NCBI RefSeq assembly: GCF_004005995.1 | Contig: NZ_CP034767.1 | Span: 2,232,001-2,296,000, forward strand | Length of the DNA: 64,000 bases | Reading direction: 5' to 3' | DNA from: Devosia sp. 1566 | GTDB taxonomy: Bacteria > Pseudomonadota > Alphaproteobacteria > Rhizobiales > Devosiaceae | Shown here: piece after piece, positions 7,264-13,916 of the stretch | How positions within the stretch are numbered: position 1 is the first letter of the stretch | How the letters are laid out: each line of letters begins with the position of its first letter | Program-made: the position numbers and the translations under genes | Notes under the pieces: model-generated | What the model was told of the DNA's origin: nothing | The model's database searches: none | What the model saw: the letters and a program-made list of their open reading frames with translations, nothing else

Positions 7264-8397
7264 TTAGTTCCCGCTCGTCGTGGTGGGAGGAGTGGTCGGT
7301 GCAGTGCTGCGCGTACGCAGCTCAGGCAATGGCAGATATGGCACCACGCCCTGGCCGCCGGCCCCGCTTTCCATCAGCACCTTGTCGGAGCCGCCCAGCA
7401 CTTCTTCCATGGTTTCAAGGAACAGGCGCTTGCGCGTCACTTCGGGCGCATTGACATATTCGGCGTAGATCGCGTTGAAGCGCTGTGCCTCACCGGTTGC
7501 TTCCTGCACCACGCGGTTGGTGTACGCGGCCGCATCTTCCCGCAGCGCCGCGGCCCGGCCTCGGGCATCGCCGAGAAGGGTGTTGGCATAGGAACGGGCT
7601 TCTTCCTGCAGGCGGTCTTCGTCCTGCTCGGCACGCTGCACTTCGTTGAAGGCATCGGCCACTTCGGCCGGCGGCGCGGCATTCTCGATCGAGATCCGGC
7701 CGACGCGAACGCCAATGCCGTAGCTGTCGAGAATGGCTTGGGTGATCTCCTGCACTTCAATGGCAATACCGGCACGGTCGTCGCGGAAAATGTCCTGGGC
7801 CGGACGACGGCCCACCACTTCGCGCATCGCGCTTTCGCCGGCATTGCGGACCATGTCTTCGGGGTCACGCACATTGAACAGATAGTCGATCGGGCTCGAA
7901 ACCGACCACAGCACTGAAAAGCGCACATCGACGATGTTCTGGTCGCCCGAAAGCATCAGCCCATCATCGCCGCCCGTGCGTGAGCCCGAACCGCTAGCAC
8001 CCGAGCCGCTGGCGCTGCCAATATCGGTCTGGTTCTCGGTAACCGTGACGCGTTCAACGGTTTCGATCGGCCACAGATGGAAATGCAGCCCTGGATTGGA
8101 CAATTCTGGCTTGGGGGCACCGAACCGTAGTTCAACGCCCACTTCCTGCGGATCAACAGTATAGATGGAGTTCAGCGCCCAAAAGCCGATCACCAGCACA
8201 ACACCGCCGATAATTGCCCAGCGTCCGCCGGGCAAACCACCCTGGAACCGGTCACGTCCGCGGTTGAGTATATCTTCAAGGTTTGGCGTGTTGCCTGGCC
8301 GACGTGGACCGCCGCCACCACCACCGCCACCGGGGGCTTGTCCCCACGGGCCGCCATTATTGCGGCCACCCCCGCCTCCATTACTCTCCCAGGGCAT
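7264..8397 (-). CDS. hflK: HflK, FtsH protease modulator (377 aa)
   Basis: The partner of HflC in the membrane HflKC complex. It has a Gly-rich N-terminus (MPWESNGGGGG), a membrane helix near residues 60-80 (WAIIGGVVLVIGFWALNSIY), and an SPFH domain with DPQEVGVELRFG. The coiled-coil stretch contains EVADAFNEVQRAEQDEDRL. Two adjacent ATGs (8400 and 8397) follow AAAGGA. The second gives better spacing and the usual MPW start; an ATG at 8415 precedes that ribosome site. hflC follows after 3 bases. Confidence 0.95.
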   Translation of the reverse strand: MPWESNGGGGGRNNGGPWGQAPGGGGGGGGPRRPGNTPNLEDILNRGRDRFQGGLPGGRWAIIGGVVLVIGFWALNSIYTVDPQEVGVELRFGAPKPELSNPGLHFHLWPIETVERVTVTENQTDIGSASGSGASGSGSRTGGDDGLMLSGDQNIVDVRFSVLWSVSSPIDYLFNVRDPEDMVRNAGESAMREVVGRRPAQDIFRDDRAGIAIEVQEITQAILDSYGIGVRVGRISIENAAPPAEVADAFNEVQRAEQDEDRLQEEARSYANTLLGDARGRAAALREDAAAYTNRVVQEATGEAQRFNAIYAEYVNAPEVTRKRLFLETMEEVLGGSDKVLMESGAGGQGVVPYLPLPELRTRSTAPTTPPTTTSGN

Positions 8398-8474
8398 CAT
8401 AATCCTTTCAGCCATCGTCGTTTACTTGCCGACCTATATAGGCAGGCACAGGGAACCGATCAATGAGCGCGCCC

Positions 8475-8984
8475 TTAACGACGGGCGTACACTTTGACGC
8501 GGTAGGCGGCCTCGTCATCGGCCGATGGGGCGATATCGGGTTCATCCACCACCACCCAAACATCGGGATCGATCGGGGGAAACAATATATCCCCCTCCGG
8601 CTCCAGCTCGACATGGCTGATGTAAAGCCGATCGGCGCGGTCCATCAGCTGGCGATAGATTTCCCCGCCTCCGATCACCATGATCTCATCGACGTCGTCG
8701 GCGCCAGCAATCTCGGCTGCCTTGGTCAACGCGGCTTCAAGAGTTGGCACCACAATCACGCCGGGTGGCCCAAAGTCCTGCCGGCGCGTGATGACAATAT
8801 TGGTCCGCCCCGGCAGCGGCCGGCCCACTGTGTCATATTGCTTGCGGCCCATCACGATCGGCTTGCCCATCGTGCTGTCGCGGAAATAGGCAAAGTCCGA
8901 TGGAATGCGCCAGGGAATGGTCTGGGCGCTGCCGATCACCCCATTGCGCGCCACGGCGGCAATCATTGCGATCTGGGCGCTCAT
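8475..8984 (-). CDS. folA: Dihydrofolate reductase (169 aa)
   Basis: Reduces dihydrofolate to tetrahydrofolate with NADPH, regenerating the folate oxidised by thymidylate synthase (thyA lies 1.6 kb away). It shows IAAVARNGVIG, IPWRIPSDFAYFR (substrate loop), the cofactor-binding MGRKQYDTVG and GRTNIVITR, and IGGGEIYRQ. Length is normal. The start overlaps the stop of the GNAT gene as ATGA, indicating translational coupling. Confidence 0.97.
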   Translation of the reverse strand: MSAQIAMIAAVARNGVIGSAQTIPWRIPSDFAYFRDSTMGKPIVMGRKQYDTVGRPLPGRTNIVITRRQDFGPPGVIVVPTLEAALTKAAEIAGADDVDEIMVIGGGEIYRQLMDRADRLYISHVELEPEGDILFPPIDPDVWVVVDEPDIAPSADDEAAYRVKVYARR

Positions 8985-9460
8985 GGCTGGCCCAACCTGG
9001 CCAAAGCCTCGCCATCCACCCGCACCTTGGTCCATTCATCCTGCATCACGCCACCCTGCCCCAGGTAAAAATCAATCGAAGGCTGGTTCCAGTCCAGCAC
9101 CCACCATTCCAGCCGGCCTAGCTTCTCGGCGACACAGCGCTGCGCCAGGTGGCGCAACAGCGCCTTGCCAAGACCCTTCCCCCGCAACGCCGGATCCACG
9201 AACAGATCTTCGAGCCAGATGCCGTGTCGGCCCTGGAAGGTCGAATAAGTGTAAAACCAGAGCGCGAACCCCGCCGGCTTGCCGTCCCATTCGGCAACCT
9301 CGCAGAACACCCGCGGATTGGCACCAAAAAGGTCGCGCGCAATGTCCGCTTCGGTGGCAACCACCTCGTGCTCGAGCTTTTCGTAGCGCGCCAGATCCTT
9401 GATGAACCCGAGCACCAATGCTGCATCAGCCGGGGCGGCCGGCCGGATGCGCAGGCTCAC
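8981..9460 (-). CDS. GNAT N-acetyltransferase, diamine acetyltransferase-like (159 aa)
   Basis: A GNAT-fold acetyl-CoA-dependent acetyltransferase. The acetyl-CoA loop RGKGLGKALL lies at ~100-109, preceded by GIWLEDLFVDPALRG, and DWNQPSIDFYLGQG is near the end. This pattern resembles spermidine/spermine or thialysine acetyltransferases (SSAT-like). Substrate is not certain. It overlaps the upstream DUF4424 gene and the downstream folA by ATGA at both ends, so the three are one translationally coupled unit. Confidence 0.85.
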   Translation of the reverse strand: MSLRIRPAAPADAALVLGFIKDLARYEKLEHEVVATEADIARDLFGANPRVFCEVAEWDGKPAGFALWFYTYSTFQGRHGIWLEDLFVDPALRGKGLGKALLRHLAQRCVAEKLGRLEWWVLDWNQPSIDFYLGQGGVMQDEWTKVRVDGEALARLGQP

Positions 9461-10461
9461 GGCTGCGCCTCATGGCGCTGCAGGATCAGGATATCAAGCT
9501 CGCGCTGCGGCCAGTAATTGCTTGCTTCCATCTCGAAGGTGGTTGGCCCGATCTTGCGCACATCGGTGCCGCAGAACGACACCAGGTTTTCGGGCGCGCC
9601 CTTGTCGACCACAAGCCGGAACCGCTCGATCGCTCCGCCGGCCCAGTTGGAACCGGTCGAAACAATGTAGGAAATCCACCTTTCGGTGAAGGGTGCCGTC
9701 CAGGGCTCGCCGGGCTTGGCGGTCTTGAGCACCGCATTGCGGAAGGCCTCGTCTACACAATATTTGCGCTCATATTCCGCGGCAGGGTTGTAGTTGCCAC
9801 CCGCCTCGTTGAGAAAGCTGATCCCTGCCGTCCCGCCGACGCTAGGCTTGTAGCGATGCACGACCTCAACGGTCGCCCGCGCGGGGAAAGTGGCTTCCCA
9901 GGTATAAGCCGCCCGCCAGGTCCAGTATGGCCGATGATGCAGCTCCCACCCTTTGCCCGCATCGAACTCGTCCGGGACCAGGAGCCCGAGATGCAACATT
10001 TCGGCAGTCGTCGCCTCGTCGAGCTCGTCTACCGCTTCGGTAGCCGTCTCCCCGAAGGGCAGCAAGGGAATTCCCCGCTTGCGCAAATAGTCGGTACGAT
10101 CCACCCCCGCCGCAAAGGCATATTCATGCAGCTCCGCCTCGACCGGCACCCCATCGAACGTCGTTTCGAAGCGGAACGGGTTGTCTTCGGGACCATCGGG
10201 AAAGGCTACCGGCGACCACGGGTCAGCCGCAATATCGGGCATGGGAAAGGCCACCAGCACATCCTGGTCGACATCCCCATCATTGCGGAACTGGTAAACG
10301 ACCCGAATCTCCTCGGCCGAGATGAACAGCTCTTCGCTCGCCATGGCGATGGAATTGTTGGACACGAACTCCAGCCCACCCGCGCCGATCACCGCCGAGG
10401 TGTCATTGGCCAGCGCCGGGGCCGTCGCCGCCACCCAACAAACAATGCCAATCCAGCGCAT
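9457..10461 (-). CDS. DUF4424-like secreted protein (334 aa)
   Basis: A secreted protein of unknown function resembling the DUF4424 family. The signal peptide is MRWIGIVCWVAATAPALA with likely cleavage before ND. Notable features are an NDTSAVIGAGGL opening, a beta-rich body with ISAEEIRVVYQFRN, an LPFGE..T segment, W-rich HHRPYWTWRAAYTWEATFPA, and a pair of Cys (YCVDE and FCGTD) that could form a disulphide in the periplasm. GAGGGG precedes the chosen ATG; an in-frame start 18 codons upstream would precede that site and break the signal peptide. The stop overlaps the GNAT start. Confidence 0.75.
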   Translation of the reverse strand: MRWIGIVCWVAATAPALANDTSAVIGAGGLEFVSNNSIAMASEELFISAEEIRVVYQFRNDGDVDQDVLVAFPMPDIAADPWSPVAFPDGPEDNPFRFETTFDGVPVEAELHEYAFAAGVDRTDYLRKRGIPLLPFGETATEAVDELDEATTAEMLHLGLLVPDEFDAGKGWELHHRPYWTWRAAYTWEATFPARATVEVVHRYKPSVGGTAGISFLNEAGGNYNPAAEYERKYCVDEAFRNAVLKTAKPGEPWTAPFTERWISYIVSTGSNWAGGAIERFRLVVDKGAPENLVSFCGTDVRKIGPTTFEMEASNYWPQRELDILILQRHEAQP

Positions 10462-10549
10462 CGCAGACCCCTCTTTGCCGGGGACGGCCACGCCCCCGCA
10501 CCCCGATAAACGCACCCTAGCCCGTCACGCGCAGCGGGGGAAGGAGCCC

Positions 10550-11344
10550 CTATACGGCAACGGCCGCTTTGATATGCGGATGCGGATCGTAGCCACTGAT
10601 CGTCACATCCTCGAAGCGGAAGTCCTCGATCCGGGTCACCGCCGGGTTCAGCGTCAGGGTCGGCAATGGCCGCGGCTCACGCGTCAGCTGTAGCTGCGCC
10701 TGCTCCAAATGGTTGGAATAAAGATGCACATCGCCAAAGGTGTGCACGAAATCTCCCACCTCGAGCCCCGTAACCTGCGCCACCATATGGGTCAGCAAGG
10801 CATAGGAGGCGATGTTGAACGGCACGCCCAAAAACGTGTCCGCCGAGCGCTGATACAGCTGGCAGCTCAATTTGCCATTGGCCACATAGAACTGGAACAA
10901 GCAGTGGCAGGGCGGCAAGGCCATCTCATCCACTTCAGCCGGGTTCCAGGCCGAAACGATATGGCGCCGGGAATCGGGCTTGGTGCGGATGGATTCGATG
11001 ACGGCGCCGAGCTGGTCGATCTTGCGCCCATCGGGCGCCGGCCAGCTGCGCCATTGCGAGCCGTAAACCGGACCGAGATCGCCGTTCTCGTCGGCCCACT
11101 CGTCCCAAATCTTGACCCCGTGCTCCTGCAGCCAGCGTACATTGGTATCGCCGCGGATGAACCACAGCAGCTCATAGATGATGGATTTGAGATGCAGCTT
11201 CTTGGTGGTGACGAGCGGAAAGCCCTCCGCCAGGTTGAACCGCATCTGGTAGCCGAACAGCGAGCGCGTGCCAGTGCCGGTCCGGTCGCCCTTGTCGACG
11301 CCGTGCTCGAGGATGTCGGATAAAAGCTTGAGATAAGGCTGCAT
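10550..11344 (-). CDS. thyA: Thymidylate synthase (264 aa)
   Basis: Methylates dUMP to dTMP using methylenetetrahydrofolate. The catalytic Cys is in [11 protein letters not shown], and the folate/dUMP motif [18 protein letters not shown] follows. The N-terminal [11 protein letters not shown] and C-terminal [12 protein letters not shown] are also typical. Exactly E. coli length (264). It lies on the same strand as the DUF4424-GNAT-folA group with an 88-base gap, so joint transcription is possible. No clear terminator was seen after it. Confidence 0.98.
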   Translation of the reverse strand: MQPYLKLLSDILEHGVDKGDRTGTGTRSLFGYQMRFNLAEGFPLVTTKKLHLKSIIYELLWFIRGDTNVRWLQEHGVKIWDEWADENGDLGPVYGSQWRSWPAPDGRKIDQLGAVIESIRTKPDSRRHIVSAWNPAEVDEMALPPCHCLFQFYVANGKLSCQLYQRSADTFLGVPFNIASYALLTHMVAQVTGLEVGDFVHTFGDVHLYSNHLEQAQLQLTREPRPLPTLTLNPAVTRIEDFRFEDVTISGYDPHPHIKAAVAV

Positions 11345-11510
11345 GCCCCCAGCCTAGCCGATTCCGGGGCGGCGCGCCTGCCCGTCGCCTCACTTTTCCC
11401 CGGGAGCTTCTGCCCTTTGGCGGAGCGGCGGGAGTAGCCTAGTACCGCCGCTGCTGCTGTCTTTGCGTGTCAGCAGTCTCGGTCTAGCATTGGCTGAAAG
11501 GAGCAGCGCC

Positions 11511-11597
11511 ATGGCCATCCCTGTTATCGCTTCAAGCCTGCGCCTCCCCGCGCCTTTTCAAAGGCCAGCGGGCGAGCAGAAGGAAATGGCACGGTGA
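11511..11597 (+). CDS. 28-codon small frame coupled to the YdeI-like gene
   Basis: A short frame starting MAIPVIASSLRLPAP has a strong ribosome site (AAAGGAG) 7 bases before its ATG. It ends with TGA overlapping the GTG start of the next gene as GTGA. Nothing in the peptide is recognised. The overlap suggests a translated leader that couples or regulates the downstream gene. Alternatively it may be a chance frame, since the downstream gene also has AGAAGGAA inside this one. Support is the ribosome site plus the exact overlap only. Confidence 0.45.
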   Translation: MAIPVIASSLRLPAPFQRPAGEQKEMAR

Positions 11598-11833
11598 GCC
11601 CAAGGCTGCGTCCTTTACGGGCGCGCGAGGAGATGCCCGAGTTTGTCCGCGAAGCTCTGGAGCAACGGGGCTTGCGGGACAAATACGACGCCCGCCCGCC
11701 CTATCAGCGGAACGACTACCTGCTGTGGATCAACAAGGTGAAGCGTCCCGAAACCAAGCAAAAGCACCTCGAGCAGATGCTCGACGAACTCGAACGCGGC
11801 GGCGTTTACATGGGGATGCGCTGGAATGGCTAG
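11594..11833 (+). CDS. Small YdeI/OmpD-associated-like protein (79 aa)
   Basis: Resembles the C-terminal part of the YdeI/OmdA family (bacteriocin-protection or OmpD-associated proteins): PPYQRNDYLLWINKVKRPETKQKHLEQMLDELERGG. Full-length family members are more than twice as long, but short free-standing versions of this domain occur in related bacteria, as far as I recall. Start GTG was chosen because AGAAGGAA lies 9 bases upstream; an internal ATG 13 codons later has GAGGAG directly abutting it. The stop codon interlocks with that of the convergent transglutaminase gene (shared CTAG). Function unknown. Confidence 0.7.
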   Translation: MSPRLRPLRAREEMPEFVREALEQRGLRDKYDARPPYQRNDYLLWINKVKRPETKQKHLEQMLDELERGGVYMGMRWNG

Positions 11834-12645
11834 ACCGCCGGCTGCACCTGTTCGGTCACCACCTCGAAGCCCGACAGGGTGCCCGGCCCGAACTGGGTCG
11901 ACAGCGCCACATCGGTGGCATCGCGGCCGATCCCCATCAGCACGCGCCCGATCCGGGGCGTATTGTGCCGCGCATCGGCGGTGTACCAGTGCCCGCCCAG
12001 GTACACCTCGAACCACGCGGAAAAATCCATCGGCGCCGGATTGGGCGGAACCCCGATATCGCCCAGATAGCCCGTGCAATAGCGCGCCGGTATATTCATG
12101 CAGCGGCAAAGAGTGAGCGCCAGATGCGCAAAATCGCGGCACACGCCCACATGCCCCTGATACGCGCCGAAAGCGCTGCGCGTGCGGTCGGCCTGCCCGT
12201 AATCAAACCGGATATGGTTGTGCACCCAATCCAGGATTGCCTGCACCCGCGGCCAGCCTGGCTCGGTAGCGCCGAACAACTCCCAAGCCACCGGCGTCAG
12301 CAAATCGGTTTCGCAATAGCGCGAACCCAAGAGGTAGACGAGCGCTTCGTCCGGCAATTCCTCGATTGCGTGCTGATGTGCAGTGGCAGGCACCACATCG
12401 GGCAAGCCGGTATCGAACACCCAGAACTCGGTTGAAATGGTCAGCTGCCCCGCCGGGGCAACGATCCTGGTGCAGGAATTGCCAAAGCCATCAAGGTAGT
12501 CCCATGCGTCCACCGGCCGTGAAAACACCAGAATCTGCTCGCTCAGCAAATCGGCCCGGCGTGATGGATGCACATGCAGGCAAAGCAGCATGGGCGTAGG
12601 TTGGGGACACTGGTAGCTGAGGGTGAAGCCGGCCTTGATCTGCAT
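11830..12645 (-). CDS. Transglutaminase-like family protein (271 aa)
   Basis: An N-terminal beta domain of the bacterial transglutaminase-like type (residues ~1-80) is followed by a transglutaminase/protease fold with the nucleophile region GVCRDFAHLALTLCR. The segment FSAWFEVYLGGHWYTADARHN follows, where the first His of the classical HAW motif is Ser and the Asp/His part is DARHN. Many such proteins act as peptidases or isopeptidases; the substrate is unknown. The chosen ATG (MQIKAGFTLSYQC) follows GGAG. Longer upstream frame extensions run into the tmRNA gene on the other strand and are rejected. Confidence 0.85.
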   Translation of the reverse strand: MQIKAGFTLSYQCPQPTPMLLCLHVHPSRRADLLSEQILVFSRPVDAWDYLDGFGNSCTRIVAPAGQLTISTEFWVFDTGLPDVVPATAHQHAIEELPDEALVYLLGSRYCETDLLTPVAWELFGATEPGWPRVQAILDWVHNHIRFDYGQADRTRSAFGAYQGHVGVCRDFAHLALTLCRCMNIPARYCTGYLGDIGVPPNPAPMDFSAWFEVYLGGHWYTADARHNTPRIGRVLMGIGRDATDVALSTQFGPGTLSGFEVVTEQVQPAV

Positions 12646-12739
12646 CGTCTGCACTCCGGGCTTTTGCCGCACCAGTGTGACACAGGCCCGCGCAAACACC
12701 AAGGCCTGCGGATGTTGCAGCCTTTTTCCATCAAGCCAT

Positions 12740-12768
12740 TTGCATCGGGCGGGAGCGCGTCCTATATA
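12740..12768 (+). promoter_or_regulatory. Promoter of the tmRNA gene
   Basis: TTGCAT (-35), exact 17-base spacer, TATATA (-10). Transcription would begin near 12775, just ahead of the acceptor part of the two-piece tmRNA. Confidence 0.75.
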
Positions 12769-12774
12769 TGTCGT

Positions 12775-13105
12775 GCTCGCAAGAGCTATGGCGATAAACT
12801 GCCATCGTAATAAACCTTTCGGACCCGGGGGCAGTACCCGGCGCCTCCACCATCTACCCTCCCCGCGAGAGTAGCCAATGGGGGCGAAACAGGATCGACG
12901 AGGGCGTAAAGGGTGTGTTTTCGCTCGGTGAGGTACCACCGTTATCGGTCCAAAACTTATAGTTGCAAATGACAACCATAAGGCTCCAGTCGCTCTCGCT
13001 GCGTAAGCAGCGCTAGTACTGGGAATCTAAGTCCTCCAGCCCTAGCCGGCTGACAGGCGGGGTCCGCAGGCACCTGGCAACAGAAGCCTGCACTTCCCTC
13101 CCCGC
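12775..13105 (+). ncRNA. ssrA: Two-piece (permuted) transfer-messenger RNA
   Basis: tmRNA with SmpB rescues stalled ribosomes and tags the unfinished protein for proteolysis. The gene is circularly permuted, as known in alphaproteobacteria. The acceptor part comes first, ending GCGCCTCCACCA at 12852. A ~27-base intervening segment (12853-12879) is removed. The coding part then begins GGGGGCGAAACAGG at 12880. GGGGGC pairs with GCCTCC to make the acceptor stem, and CCGGG/CCCGG around 12830 forms the T-arm. The tag frame is at 12965-13006. The mature 5' end of the acceptor piece and the 3' end of the coding piece are estimates. Confidence 0.93.
12965..13006 (+). other. tmRNA proteolysis-tag frame (ANDNHKAPVALAA)
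   Basis: Reading from the resume codon GCA: ANDNHKAPVALAA then TAA. The ANDN start and the ALAA end are the parts recognised by SspB and ClpX/ClpA respectively in related bacteria. The middle HKAPV differs from tags I remember from other alphaproteobacteria. Confidence 0.95.
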
Positions 13106-13200
13106 TTATCGCCGCAGCTTTTGCCTTTGTCCTTGAATTCTCAGGGAACGTGAGGCTGATATGGGCCGTTCTGAATCGACACCAGCCGGAAACTATCGAT

Positions 13201-13689
13201 ATGGCCGAAGATCACCTGCGCTACGACATTCTCGCCCAGGAGGCACTGCGCGGCGTCGTGCGCAAAGTCCTGGCAGAAGTGGCCAAGACCGGCCTGCCAG
13301 GCGATCATCACTTCTTTATCTCCTTTGTCACTCGCGCCCCCGGCGTGCGCCTGAGCGAAAAGCTCCTGGCGCAGTACGACAAGGAAATGACCATCGTCAT
13401 CCAGAACCAGTATTGGGACCTCAAGGTCACCGAAACCGGCTTCGAGGTCGGCCTGAGTTTTGATGGCCAGCCCGAACTGCTCGTCATTCCCTTTGCCGCG
13501 ATAAAGGGGTTCTTCGACCCCTCCGTGCAGTTTGGCCTCAACTTCGATCCCACGACGGCACCCGCCGGTGCCACGGCCGACGAGATTGCCGAGGCGCGGG
13601 AAACGGCTGCCACTGATCAGCCCGCCGCCGACGGCGAAGCCACGGGCGAAAAGGTCATCAGCCTCGACGCCTTCCGCAAGAAGCCCTGA
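13201..13689 (+). CDS. sspB: SspB, ClpXP adaptor for tmRNA-tagged proteins (162 aa)
   Basis: Alphaproteobacterial-type SspB binds the tmRNA tag and delivers tagged proteins to ClpXP. The N-terminus MAEDHLRYDILAQEALRGVVRKVL and the core HHFFISFVTRAPGVRLSEKLLAQYDKEMTIVIQNQYWDL match the family. A flexible acidic linker follows, and the conserved C-terminal ClpX-tethering motif VISLDAFRKKP ends the protein. Start chosen at MAEDHLRYD (family norm); an in-frame GTG at 13150 adds 17 unlike residues. Its position directly downstream of the tmRNA gene is functionally telling. Confidence 0.93.
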   Translation: MAEDHLRYDILAQEALRGVVRKVLAEVAKTGLPGDHHFFISFVTRAPGVRLSEKLLAQYDKEMTIVIQNQYWDLKVTETGFEVGLSFDGQPELLVIPFAAIKGFFDPSVQFGLNFDPTTAPAGATADEIAEARETAATDQPAADGEATGEKVISLDAFRKKP

Positions 13690-13697
13690 TTGGGGCG

Positions 13698-13916
13698 GTG
13701 CAGAAGCGCTCCCTGTCCATTGCCGGCCACCGCACCAGCATCGCGCTTGAACCCGAGTTCTGGGCGGTGCTCGAGCAGATGGCCGCACAATCCGGGCAAA
13801 GCCTTGCCGGGCTCGTCAAATCGGTCGACGAAACCCGCCACACCACCAATTTGTCTTCGGCCTTGCGTCTCGCCGCCCTGGCGTGGCTGCAGGAGCGCAT
13901 TCCGGCTACCGATTAG
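13698..13916 (+). CDS. Ribbon-helix-helix DNA-binding protein (72 aa)
   Basis: A short protein with KRSLSIAGHRTSIALEPEFWAVLEQMA followed by LVKSVDETR and LSSALRLAALAWLQ. This matches the ribbon-helix-helix family (RHH_4 type) common in alphaproteobacteria, presumed DNA-binding dimers. GTG start 8 bases after sspB, so it probably shares the sspB transcript. Its TAG overlaps the TAA of the convergent AsmA-like gene (shared TTAG). Target genes unknown. Confidence 0.85.
   Translation: MQKRSLSIAGHRTSIALEPEFWAVLEQMAAQSGQSLAGLVKSVDETRHTTNLSSALRLAALAWLQERIPATD

Noticed and set aside
12646..12975. Longer N-terminus for the transglutaminase-like protein
   Set aside because: The extension overlaps the tmRNA gene and its promoter and is Arg/Pro-rich noise; the ATG at 12645 has a ribosome site.
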